Positions 7,420 through 15,803 of a stretch of DNA of 18,427 nucleotides are shown piece by piece. The stretch is from an uncultured Alphaproteobacteria bacterium (GTDB lineage: Bacteria; Pseudomonadota; Alphaproteobacteria; Rhizobiales; Ancalomicrobiaceae), in the NCBI GenBank assembly GCA_937892955.1, contig CALBKH010000119.1:1-18427 (forward strand), read 5' to 3'. Numbering within the stretch: the first letter of the stretch is position 1; each line of letters begins with the position of its first letter. The notes beneath the pieces were generated by a model. That model had not been told where the DNA came from. It was given only the letters and a program-made list of their open reading frames with translations, and made no database searches. The position numbers and the translations under genes were made by a program.

Positions 7420-7899
7420 ATGTCAACTCCTATCGACGATGCGGAGATCGCGAGCCGGCTGCGTGATATTCTGAAGCTGAAAGGGATATCTCTGCGGGAT
7501 ATCAGTGATGCTTTGGAAATGCCCTATCGCACTGTGCAGAATTATATGACGGGATCGTCTAAAATCCCGGCTACGTTTGTATTCGGTGTGTGTCATATTT
7601 TAGATGTTGAGCCGGATTTTTTACTATACGGAGATTTCAAGCCTCAGTATGCAGATTTGCATAGTGCAGTCTTGGAGGCCCTAGATGACTGCGGGTCCAT
7701 CGCCGGTTACATAGCAGGACCCGGGACAGCGCAAGGGGTTGTGGTCGAGGTCGACGGTGAGAAGTTTCTCTCGTTGGGGTGGCGGTTGGCAGCCGCAGTC
7801 TCCGAAGCCTATGACCGGGCTCGCCGTGATAGAATGGCGGTGAAGAGGAAATTGAGCGTGCTGCCCTTCGGCAAGAGGGACCATTCCTCCGAAATTTGA
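7420..7899 (+). CDS. Repressor-like XRE-type HTH protein
   Basis: This 159-residue protein has an N-terminal HTH of the Cro/C1 type (about residues 8-55: EIASRLRDILKLKGISLRDI, then ALEMPYRTVQNYMTGSSKIP), with a C-terminal region of unknown type. It is transcribed away from the early operon and toward the left end, the place of the c repressor in Mu-like phages, so control of lysogeny is the likely role. I chose ATG 7420; ATG 7414 and TTG 7402 are in frame upstream. No clear Shine-Dalgarno precedes any of them, which fits a leaderless repressor message. Its codon use is richer in A and T than that of the neighbours. Confidence 0.75.
   Translation: MSTPIDDAEIASRLRDILKLKGISLRDISDALEMPYRTVQNYMTGSSKIPATFVFGVCHILDVEPDFLLYGDFKPQYADLHSAVLEALDDCGSIAGYIAGPGTAQGVVVEVDGEKFLSLGWRLAAAVSEAYDRARRDRMAVKRKLSVLPFGKRDHSSEI
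7421..7426 (-). promoter_or_regulatory. Candidate -35 (TTGACA) of the early operon
   Basis: A perfect TTGACA lies on the minus strand 31 bp ahead of the Ner-position start, overlapping the first codons of the divergent repressor gene. The expected -10 at a 17-bp spacing (AATCGT) is weak. With so little intergenic space, repressor and early promoter signals must overlap. Confidence 0.4.
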
Positions 7900-8036
7900 T
7901 GTTCGCCAATATGTTCGGCAATGGCAGGCGGTGCGCTCCGCCGGTACCAGACTGTTCGCCAATATTCTCTGTGGGATCAATCGCTTCAGAAATCAGTGTC
8001 GAATGCTTTGTATCAGCATGAGGTGTTCGCTAAATC
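7899..8036 (+). repeat. Four direct repeats, (N)TGTTCGSYAAWD
   Basis: Similar 14-bp copies lie at 7899-7912, 7911-7924, 7952-7965 and 8023-8036, all in the same direction, with a core TGTTCG(C/G)(C/T)AA. The first begins on the last base of the repressor stop codon, and the first two overlap. They lie between the repressor gene and the left-end 13-mers. They could be repressor operators or accessory transposase sites; no copy was found at the right end. Confidence 0.5.
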
Positions 8037-8077
8037 GCCGATGAAATATGCAAGATAATTCAGAGATTTACTTTGAT

Positions 8078-8090
8078 CTTGCGACATATA
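8078..8090 (-). repeat. Inner left-end 13-mer (TATATGTCGCAAG)
   Basis: On the minus strand this fits TATNTGTCGSARG and points into the element. It lies 35 bp inside the outer copy. Confidence 0.5.
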
Positions 8091-8112
8091 ATTCGCGCAG
8101 CCCGAATCGCCC

Positions 8113-8125
8113 CCTCCGACAAATA
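8113..8125 (-). repeat. Outer left-end 13-mer (TATTTGTCGGAGG)
   Basis: It differs by one base from the inner right-end copy and points inward. It marks the probable phage-host boundary about 185 bp upstream of recA. Confidence 0.55.
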
Positions 8126-8176
8126 GCGATGGCGCCCCCAGCGAAGCGGCCGCTCGAGACGCGCACCACCCACCGT

Positions 8177-8191
8177 GAACGTCATGCGAAC
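8177..8191. promoter_or_regulatory. LexA (SOS) box, GAAC-N7-GAAC
   Basis: A perfect match to the alphaproteobacterial LexA box (GTTC-N7-GTTC read on the other strand). It lies 134 bp ahead of the recA start and 43 bp upstream of the candidate -35, outside the prophage edge. Confidence 0.65.
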
Positions 8192-8234
8192 ACGGACGAG
8201 TTTCACTTTTTCGAACAGAATGTTGAGTGCCCCC

Positions 8235-8262
8235 TTGTCAAATGGAACAAAGCATGTACATT
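8235..8262 (+). promoter_or_regulatory. Candidate recA promoter with LexA-like box
   Basis: TTGTCA (8235-8240) and TACATT (8257-8262) are separated by 16 bp. A second LexA-like box with one mismatch, GAAC-N7-GTAC (8245-8259), covers the spacer and touches the -10. That is the ideal place for SOS repression. Confidence 0.5.
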
Positions 8263-8310
8263 GACTGCGATTGGCAGGCACCGAGCCGCGTGAGATAAGG
8301 GAGCTGGACG

Positions 8311-9390
<1,080 letters not shown>

Positions 9391-9465
9391 GCCATCCGGC
9401 GATCGGCGGCGCGCGGGACGGGGGTTTCCGCCGCACGCGGTGCGAACCGGTCCGGATCGACGAGG

Positions 9466-9485
9466 CGGCGGGGGTGACCCCGCCG
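9466..9485 (+). terminator. Hairpin downstream of recA
   Basis: CGGCGGGG (9466-9473) and CCCCGCCG (9478-9485) form a perfect 8-bp stem with a GTGA loop, 75 bp past the recA stop. The bases after it (TTCGCGTTCG) are only slightly T-rich. Confidence 0.5.
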
Positions 9486-9831
9486 TTCGCGTTCGTGCCT
9501 CGACAAGGGGGAAGCGACAGGGGGAATGTCGGTCCGGGGCGCGTCGGGCGCCGAGGGTGATCGCCCGTCGACCGAGGATGGCGTGGGCGGTCGGTCGCAC
9601 CGGGTGGGTGGCGCCCGTTCGGCGGGAAATCCGGCCCGGCGCCGGAGGACCGGCGGTCGCCACGGTTCCCCGGTGCGGCGGCCGCCCCTTCGGGTCGGCT
9701 CGCCCTGACGCAGGGAGGGGGAGCGACGATCGGCCGGGCGACATCGGGGTCTGCCGCGGTGCAGCGGAAATCGCTCGGCGGGCGGGCGGAAAGGCGCGCT
9801 TTCCGTGGACATGCGACGGATTGGTCGATAG

Positions 9832-9860
9832 AACCTCGGGGCTCATCCCGAGGAGAGGTT
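9832..9860 (+). promoter_or_regulatory. Leader hairpin over the alaS ribosome site
   Basis: CCTCGGG (9834-9840) and CCCGAGG (9847-9853) form a 7-bp stem that hides part of the ribosome site AGGAGAGG (9851-9858). A competing pairing of AACCTC (9832-9837) with GAGGTT (9855-9860) is also possible. Translational or autogenous control is an inference. Confidence 0.4.
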
Positions 9861-9871
9861 TCGGTACGATC

Positions 9872-12547
9872 ATGAGTGGCGTCAACGAGATCCGCGCGAC
9901 ATTCCTGGACTACTTCGCGAAGAACGGCCACGAAGTGGTGCCGTCGTCGCCGCTGGTGCCGCGCAACGATCCGACCCTGATGTTCACCAATTCCGGCATG
10001 GTTCAGTTCAAGAACCTGTTCACCGGGATGGAGAGGCGCGACTATTCGACCGCCACGACGGCGCAGAAGTGCGTCCGGGCCGGCGGCAAGCACAACGACC
10101 TCGACAACGTCGGCTACACCGCGCGCCACCACACTTTCTTCGAAATGCTGGGGAATTTCTCCTTCGGCGACTATTTCAAGGATCGGGCGATCGAACTCGC
10201 CTGGAACCTCGTCACCAAGGAATTCGGCCTCGACGCGAAGCGTCTGCTGGTCACGGTCTACTCGGAAGACGACGAAGCCTACGATCTGTGGAAGCGCATC
10301 GCCGGTCTCTCCGACAACCGGATCATCCGCATCCCGACCTCGGACAATTTCTGGCAGATGGGCGACACCGGTCCGTGCGGTCCGTGCTCGGAGATCTTCT
10401 TCGATCACGGCGAGCACATCTGGGGCGGCCCGCCGGGCTCGGCCGAGCAGGACGGCGACCGTTTCATCGAGATCTGGAACCTCGTGTTCATGCAGTTCGA
10501 GCAGTACGGCGACGGCACGCGTACGCGTCTGCCGCGGCCGTCGATCGACACCGGCATGGGGCTGGAGCGCGTCGCGGCGGTGCTGCAGGGCGTCCACGAC
10601 AACTACGACATCGATCTGTTCAAGGCGCTGATCCGCGCCTCGGTCGAGTTGACCGGCGTGGCGGCGGAGGGGGATGCGCGCGCCAGCCATCGGGTGATCG
10701 CCGATCACCTGCGCGCCGCTTCCTTCCTCATCGCCGACGGTGTGCTGCCGTCGAACGAGGGTCGCGGCTATGTCCTGCGTCGCATCATGCGGCGCGGCAT
10801 GCGCCATGCGCATCTGCTCGGCGCGCGCGATCCGCTGATGTGGCGTCTGGTGCCGGGTCTGGTGCGGGAGATGGGACGTGCCTATCCCGAACTGGCGCGT
10901 GCCGAGGCGCTGATCACCGAGACGTTGCGGCTCGAGGAGACGCGGTTCCGCAAGACGCTGGAGCGCGGTCTCGGGCTCCTCGACGAGGCGACGACCGGCA
11001 TGCTCGAAGGCGACATGCTCGACGGCGAGACGGCGTTCAAGCTCTACGACACCTACGGCTTCCCGCTCGATCTGACACAGGATGCGCTGCGCCGGCGCGG
11101 CATCGCGGTCAATCTCGACGGTTTCCAGGACGCGATGGCGCGGCAGAGGGCGGAGGCGCGCGCCTCCTGGGCCGGGTCGGGCGAGGCGGCGTCGGCCGCC
11201 GTCTGGTTCGCCATCAAGGAGAAGGTCGGCGCCACCGAATTCCTCGGCTACGACACCGAAGCGGCGGAGGGCGCGATCGTCGCTCTGGTCGCGAACGGCG
11301 TCGAGGCGGCGTCGCTGGAGACCGGCGCGGAAGGCGCGATCGTCGTCAATCAGACGCCGTTCTATGCGGAGTCCGGCGGTCAGATCGGCGACACCGGCGT
11401 CATTCTCGGCGACGGCTTCCGCTTCCGCGTCACCGATACGCGCAAGGAAGGCGAGGGCGTCTTCGTTCATGTCGGTGTGGTCGAGGCGGGGCCGATCGCG
11501 GTCGGCGCCACGGTGAAGCTGACGGTCGACGGCGAACGCCGCGGCTCCATCCGCGCCAACCATTCGGCGACCCACATCCTGCACGAGGCGCTGCGCGAAG
11601 TGCTCGGCGACCACGTCGCCCAGAAGGGTTCGCTGGTCAACGCCGACCGGCTGCGCTTCGACTTCTCGCATCCCAAGCCGATGACGGCGGAGGAGCTGGC
11701 GCGGGTCGAGGAGATCGCCAACGACGTGGTGCTGCAGAACGCCGAGGTCACGACGCGGCTGATGAGCCTGGACGACGCCCAGGCGTCGGGGGCGCGCGCC
11801 CTCTTCGGCGAGAAGTACGGCGACGAGGTGCGGGTCGTGGCGATGGGCCGGCAGAGTGACGGCAATCGCGCCGGGCGCGCCTTCTCGGTCGAATTGTGCG
11901 GCGGCACCCACGTACGGCGCACCGGCGACATCGGCCTCGTCTCGGTGGTGATGGAGAGCGCGGTGGCGGCCGGTGTGCGCCGGCTCGAGGCGCTGACGGC
12001 GCGCGGTGCGCGGCGCCATCTCGTCGAGCAGGACAAGCGGGTGCGCGATCTGGCGGCGTCGCTCAAGGTCCAGCAGGCCGACGTGGTCGGCCGCGTCGAG
12101 ACCATCGCCGACGAGCGGCGCAAGCTGGAGCGCGAGCTGACCGAAGCGAAGAAGAAGCTCGCGATGGGCGGTGGGGCCGGAGCGGCGGTCGAGGCGGTGC
12201 GCACCATCGGGGCGACCGAGTTCGTGCCGCGGATCGTCTCCGGTGTGGCGCCGAAGGACCTCAAGGGTCTTGTCGACGAGGCGCGCAACGGCTTCGCCAA
12301 CCGGGTGGTGGTGCTGATCGGACGCTCGGACGACGGCAAGGCGGCGAGCATCGTCGTCGGCGTGACGCCCGATGCGGTGGCGGCCAACAATGCAGTCGAT
12401 CTGGTGCGCGTCGCGGCCGAAGTGATGGGCGGCAAGGGCGGCGGCGGCCGGCCGGACATGGCGCAGGGCGGCGGCCCGGACGGCACCAAGGCGGAAGCGG
12501 CGATCGAAGCGATCGCCGAGCGTATCCGGCAGGCCGCGGGCGTCTGA
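9872..12547 (+). CDS. Alanyl-tRNA synthetase
   Basis: AlaRS charges tRNA-Ala in the cytoplasm and removes wrongly attached serine and glycine. The 891-residue protein contains the class II catalytic core near the N-terminus (TFLDYFAKNGHEVVPSS, FTNSGMVQFKNLFTG), the helical tRNA-binding region, and the editing domain with zinc-type ligands in HSATH (H564, H568) and CGGTH (C676, H680). The C-Ala domain at the end has the glycine-rich GGKGGGGRPDMAQGGG region. ATG 9872 was chosen because the family match begins right after it and an AGGAGAGG site precedes it; the longer in-frame extension to 9440 has no similarity. The channel gene follows at 38 bp. Confidence 0.97.
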   Translation: MSGVNEIRATFLDYFAKNGHEVVPSSPLVPRNDPTLMFTNSGMVQFKNLFTGMERRDYSTATTAQKCVRAGGKHNDLDNVGYTARHHTFFEMLGNFSFGDYFKDRAIELAWNLVTKEFGLDAKRLLVTVYSEDDEAYDLWKRIAGLSDNRIIRIPTSDNFWQMGDTGPCGPCSEIFFDHGEHIWGGPPGSAEQDGDRFIEIWNLVFMQFEQYGDGTRTRLPRPSIDTGMGLERVAAVLQGVHDNYDIDLFKALIRASVELTGVAAEGDARASHRVIADHLRAASFLIADGVLPSNEGRGYVLRRIMRRGMRHAHLLGARDPLMWRLVPGLVREMGRAYPELARAEALITETLRLEETRFRKTLERGLGLLDEATTGMLEGDMLDGETAFKLYDTYGFPLDLTQDALRRRGIAVNLDGFQDAMARQRAEARASWAGSGEAASAAVWFAIKEKVGATEFLGYDTEAAEGAIVALVANGVEAASLETGAEGAIVVNQTPFYAESGGQIGDTGVILGDGFRFRVTDTRKEGEGVFVHVGVVEAGPIAVGATVKLTVDGERRGSIRANHSATHILHEALREVLGDHVAQKGSLVNADRLRFDFSHPKPMTAEELARVEEIANDVVLQNAEVTTRLMSLDDAQASGARALFGEKYGDEVRVVAMGRQSDGNRAGRAFSVELCGGTHVRRTGDIGLVSVVMESAVAAGVRRLEALTARGARRHLVEQDKRVRDLAASLKVQQADVVGRVETIADERRKLERELTEAKKKLAMGGGAGAAVEAVRTIGATEFVPRIVSGVAPKDLKGLVDEARNGFANRVVVLIGRSDDGKAASIVVGVTPDAVAANNAVDLVRVAAEVMGGKGGGGRPDMAQGGGPDGTKAEAAIEAIAERIRQAAGV

Positions 12548-12585
12548 TCGCCCGTCGGTCCGTCGGGCGGGAGGAAAGGGAGGCG

Positions 12586-13824
12586 ATGCCGGCTCCGTCG
12601 GGATATCGAGCGTGGAAACATCGGATCTTCGAGATCCTCGAAGTGCCGCCGCTCGGCGACGGCGTCGCGCTCTTCGTCGACCGCGCCATCGTCTTCCTGA
12701 TCGTCCTCAACGTCTTCGCCGTGGTGATGGAGACGGTGCCGGGTTACCGGCAGAGCTACGGCGGGATCTTCCTGTCGGTGGAGATCGGCACGGTCGTGCT
12801 CTTCGCCATCGAATATCTGGCGCGGGTGTGGATCTCGGACGAGCACGTTCCGCTCAAGCGCTACGGGCGGATCGGGGCGCGGTTGCGCTACGTCTTCACG
12901 CCCTGGGCGATCGTCGATCTGATGGCGGTGGCGCCGACGCTGGTCGGCTTCGCCTTCGGCGTCTTCGACGTCAACGTGCTGGTGGTCTTCCGCCTGCTGC
13001 GCTTCCTCAAGCTGGCGCGCTACTCCGCCGGCATGAGTTCGCTGATCAATGCCGTCGCCTCCGAGCGGCGGGCGCTCTTCGCCTCCGGCGTCATCATGGC
13101 CGGTCTGGTGGTGACCGCGGCGTCGCTGATGCACTGGATCGAGGGCGAGATCCAGCCGGACAAGTTCGGTTCGATCCCGCTCGCCATGTACTGGGCGGTG
13201 ACGACGCTGACGACCGTCGGCTACGGCGACATGGTGCCGGTGACCCCCGGCGGGCGGGCGCTCGCCGGCGTGGTCATGCTCTTCGGCTTCTGCATGTTCG
13301 CCTTGCCGGTCGGTATCATCGCCACCGCCTTCGCGCGCGAGATCCACAGCCGCGACTTCGTCGTCACCTGGTCGATGGTGGCGCGGGTGCCGTTGTTCTC
13401 CGAGCTCTCCGCTTCGGAGATCGCCGACGTGATGCGGCTCCTCAGGGCGCAGACTGTAGAGGCCGGCACCATCGTCACGGCGGCGGGCGAGCCGGCGCAT
13501 TCGATGTATTTCATCGCGGCAGGCACGGTGGAGATCCAACTGCCGCGCGATCGGTTGCGGCTCGGCGAGGGGCAGTTCTTCGGCGAGATCGCGGTGCTGA
13601 GGAAGGCGCGGCGATCGGCCGACGTGGTGGCACTCACCCATTGTCGGCTGCTGGTGCTCGACGCCGAGGACCTCCACTACCTGATGCAGAAGAAGAGCAG
13701 CGTCGCCGCCCACATCCGCGCCGTGGCGCGCGAGCGGGTGGCGCGCGAAGCGGTGACGCCGCGCGGCGACATCGCGCTCGAAGAGGTCGATGAGACGCGC
13801 GGCGGTCCCGACGACTGGATCTGA
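12586..13824 (+). CDS. Cyclic-nucleotide-gated-type K+ channel
   Basis: This 412-residue inner-membrane protein has six predicted transmembrane helices: S1 29-49, S2 59-83, S3 101-122, S4 127-148, S5 162-182 and S6 221-250. S4 carries basic residues at every third position (R136, R139, K142, R145). The pore has the potassium selectivity filter TVGYGD (210-215). A cyclic-nucleotide-binding domain occupies about 270-385, with the phosphate-binding cassette FGEIAVL and R343 in the usual arginine position. The plan is that of MloK1-like bacterial channels (MloK1 has 355 residues). ATG 12586 has a strong AGGGAGG site. It probably shares the alaS transcript, though no functional link is known. The ligand is not shown by the sequence. 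Confidence 0.9.
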   Translation: MPAPSGYRAWKHRIFEILEVPPLGDGVALFVDRAIVFLIVLNVFAVVMETVPGYRQSYGGIFLSVEIGTVVLFAIEYLARVWISDEHVPLKRYGRIGARLRYVFTPWAIVDLMAVAPTLVGFAFGVFDVNVLVVFRLLRFLKLARYSAGMSSLINAVASERRALFASGVIMAGLVVTAASLMHWIEGEIQPDKFGSIPLAMYWAVTTLTTVGYGDMVPVTPGGRALAGVVMLFGFCMFALPVGIIATAFAREIHSRDFVVTWSMVARVPLFSELSASEIADVMRLLRAQTVEAGTIVTAAGEPAHSMYFIAAGTVEIQLPRDRLRLGEGQFFGEIAVLRKARRSADVVALTHCRLLVLDAEDLHYLMQKKSSVAAHIRAVARERVAREAVTPRGDIALEEVDETRGGPDDWI

Positions 13825-13859
13825 CGCCGAGCGAGGGCCCGATGGTGCCGATTCCTCGT

Positions 13860-13892
13860 CTTGATCACCCTGGCCGGCCGCATTCGATCAAG
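13860..13892. terminator. Inverted repeat between convergent genes
   Basis: CTTGATC (13860-13866) and GATCAAG (13886-13892) flank a GC-rich centre between the channel stop (13824) and the CorA-like stop (13897). It is a weak candidate for a shared terminator; no T-tract follows on the plus strand. Confidence 0.35.
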
Positions 13893-13896
13893 CGGC

Positions 13897-15540
13897 TCAG
13901 CCCCCCGACTTCCACACCTGCCCCAGCGCTTCGAACCGGGTCTTCCAGCTCTGGCGTTCGTCGGCGAGGGAGTCGAGGAAGTTGGCGAGGCGGCGGGCCT
14001 TGAAGACGGTGTAGAAGGTGATCAGCGCCGAAGGGATCAGTGCCGCGAGGAAGATCCACACCTTGTCGGAGGTGGCGGCGTCGGCCCAGCCGAAGAGGTT
14101 CATGCCGAGGAAGCCGGTCGCCAACATGCCGATCTGGCTGAACAGGGTCACCACGGTGAGCTGCAGGATGGTGACGGCCTGACGGCGCAACAGGTCGGTC
14201 TCGAGGTAGGAGGCCATATCGTTGATCTCCTCGCGCAGTTCCTGATAGAGGCGCTCGGTGCCGAGGTGGCCCATCCACAGACGGAAGACGTCGCGGATCG
14301 TCGCCTGATCGGAGATCTCCGAAAAATAGTAGCGGTGGGTGAAGCGCAGGAAGATCTCGAGCGTGGCGCGGATGTCGTGGCGGAAGCGGCCGACCGAGTC
14401 CTTGCGCGACGGATCGAGGCGGCTGACGGTCGCCACCAACCGATCGGAGAGCATCAGCAGCGCCGCCCGGTGGAAGTGGGCGATGAGCCCGGTCAGGAAG
14501 AACTGGTGGCGGAACTGGGCGAGGAAGCCGCGTTCCGGGTCGTCGAAGACGGCGCGGCCCGCCTCGCCGACGGCGACGAAAGCCTGTCCGGAGCACATCA
14601 GTCGGGTGTCGACCCAGCCGTCGCGGGCCGGTTCGTGGAAGCGGTCGTAGCAGTAGAGTTTTTCGAAATCGGCGAGGAAGGGCTCGGAATAGGGCGTGCG
14701 ATCGGCCTCGCCGGGGGCGCCGGCGAAGGCGAGACGCATGTGATCGGCGCGGGTGAGGGCGCGGGGATCGTCGAGGGCGAGCCACACCATGATCGGCATG
14801 CGGTGGAACTCGAGCTGGCGGTAGCGGGCGAGGCCGCGCGCCTCGCTCTGGTTCGGCACCATCGGTTCGAGCAGATACTCCCAGTGAGCCGAGATGGCGG
14901 TGGTCTGGTGGCGGCAGACCGAGGCCATGAACTTGTCGCGCGCCTCGTAGTCGGAGACGCCGAGGACGGCGCCGGCGGCGTCGAGCCATTCGACCTTGCG
15001 GAAGCAGTTGGTCGGGGCGCCGTCGGTCTCCCAACCGGCAGGATAGGCGCGGCCGAAGCGATAGACCACGTCCTGCATCTCGGCGAGCGGCAGGTCGCCG
15101 CCCTCGATCTCGACCACCAGGATGGCGACGTCGACGTCGTAGAAGAAGTAGAGGTCGACGTGGACGACCCTCAGCGTCAGCGGCTCGGGGAAGCTGCGGC
15201 GATGGATGCGAACGGCGTCGACGTCTGTCCGGCGGAAGATGCGGATCGGGCTGTCGCCGTAGGTGGTGCGGCCGGTGCGCGAGGCGCGCTCGCCGTAGAG
15301 GAAGCGCTGGACGTGCGGCAGGAAGGCGACGAATTCGCGGTAGTGCCGTTCCTGATAGTGGCGCGGGTCCTCGGGAAAGTCGTCGTCGAGTTCGGTCCAG
15401 CGCCGGCCGCCGTCTTCGGCCAGCAGCGGCTCCCAGGGCGCCCGGTCGTCGCCGGTCGGCATCAGTTGCAGCGGCCAGATGACGATCTGGCGAAACGCCT
15501 CCACCCGCGGCGTCGCCGCCGCCGCACCCGTCCCGCCCAT
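13897..15540 (-). CDS. CorA-like membrane protein with GMN motif
   Basis: This 547-residue protein ends in the CorA plan: a long helical region, then two transmembrane helices (about 455-481 and 493-513) with the GMN motif (479-481, in FLGMNLFG) at the end of the first. CorA-family proteins form pentameric channels for Mg2+ or other divalent cations. It is much longer than classical CorA (about 316 residues), with a large N-terminal cytosolic domain that includes an acidic, beta-rich part (VDLYFFYDVDVAILVVEIEG). The MPEL loop that usually follows GMN is absent (GMNLFGWADAA instead), so the substrate is open. ATG 15540 was chosen over an upstream in-frame ATG because GAGGGGA precedes it closely. 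It is convergent with the channel gene. Confidence 0.82.
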   Translation of the reverse strand: MGGTGAAAATPRVEAFRQIVIWPLQLMPTGDDRAPWEPLLAEDGGRRWTELDDDFPEDPRHYQERHYREFVAFLPHVQRFLYGERASRTGRTTYGDSPIRIFRRTDVDAVRIHRRSFPEPLTLRVVHVDLYFFYDVDVAILVVEIEGGDLPLAEMQDVVYRFGRAYPAGWETDGAPTNCFRKVEWLDAAGAVLGVSDYEARDKFMASVCRHQTTAISAHWEYLLEPMVPNQSEARGLARYRQLEFHRMPIMVWLALDDPRALTRADHMRLAFAGAPGEADRTPYSEPFLADFEKLYCYDRFHEPARDGWVDTRLMCSGQAFVAVGEAGRAVFDDPERGFLAQFRHQFFLTGLIAHFHRAALLMLSDRLVATVSRLDPSRKDSVGRFRHDIRATLEIFLRFTHRYYFSEISDQATIRDVFRLWMGHLGTERLYQELREEINDMASYLETDLLRRQAVTILQLTVVTLFSQIGMLATGFLGMNLFGWADAATSDKVWIFLAALIPSALITFYTVFKARRLANFLDSLADERQSWKTRFEALGQVWKSGG

Positions 15541-15740
15541 GGCCGTCCCCTCGAACCCTCGGTTCTTCTTCTCGGGCGAGAGTGTGCCAGGGCGACGATG
15601 CGGGCAAGGGCTGCGAAAGGGGAGGATCGGGGTGTGCACCGCCTATCCGGCAGGGGGGATTTTTGCGCGGGCGCTCTCCTGCGCCGGCTCCACCGCCCTT
15701 CGGCCACCGACATCGGATCGCTTCCGCCCCCGAAACGACG
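15541..15740. other. Upstream region of the CorA-like gene
   Basis: About 200 bp between the CorA-like start and the icd terminator hold no clear gene. The promoter of the CorA-like gene should lie here, but I see no convincing -35/-10 pair. Confidence 0.35.
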
Positions 15741-15766
15741 ACACCCCGGAGCGGGCTCCGGGGTGT
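15741..15766. terminator. Strong hairpin downstream of icd
   Basis: ACACCCCGGAG (15741-15751) pairs perfectly with CTCCGGGGTGT (15756-15766) around a CGGG loop. It lies 37 bp past the icd stop on the minus strand and is followed by TCGTCGTTTC, a fair T-rich tail, so it is a good terminator for icd. Confidence 0.75.
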
Positions 15767-15803
15767 CTCGTTCTTCGGATCTCGGATCGACCTTCCCGAG
15801 GGC

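Larger units (their letters stand above)
58..8125 (-). mobile_element. Reduced Mu-like transposable prophage
   Basis: The block carries Mu-family genes in Mu order: repressor, Ner-position HTH, MuA transposase, MuB ATPase, GemA, Mor, gpI and gpT. The limits are set by a 13-bp motif (TATNTGTCGSARG) that occurs twice at each edge in inward orientation, at 58-70 and 78-90 on plus and at 8113-8125 and 8078-8090 on minus. Terminase, portal, tail and lysis genes are missing; B has a premature amber codon and I has two frameshifts. The gene families are recognised from their sequences. That the motifs are transposase-binding ends is inference. No 5-bp target duplication was found next to the outer motifs, so the true ends may lie a little further out, or the right end may have been rearranged. 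Confidence 0.8.
7900..8310. other. Phage left end and recA upstream region, gene-free
   Basis: The 411 bp carry no convincing gene. The first ~225 bp belong to the phage left end (direct repeats and two 13-mers). The remainder is the host recA control region with the LexA-type boxes and promoter. Confidence 0.6.
9391..9871. other. recA-alaS spacer, 481 bp, gene-free
   Basis: This very GC-rich spacer has no frame that looks coding on either strand. It holds a recA terminator candidate (9466-9485), a GGAAAG/CTTTCC hairpin (9788-9804) and a hairpin over the alaS ribosome site. The alaS promoter is probably in its distal half, but I could not fix it. Confidence 0.5.

Noticed and set aside
7901..7916. 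LexA box GTTC-N-GTTC in the phage left end
   Set aside because: The spacing is eight bases instead of seven, so it does not fit the alphaproteobacterial box.
57..8126. 5-bp target-site duplication at the element ends
   Set aside because: The bases next to the outer TGTCGG motifs (TTATC on the right, AATAG on the left) do not match, and no other nearby TG/CA pair gave a duplication.
9440..9871. In-frame N-terminal extension of alaS
   Set aside because: Arg/Gly-rich with no family match; AlaRS similarity starts at the ATG at 9872 with its own ribosome site.
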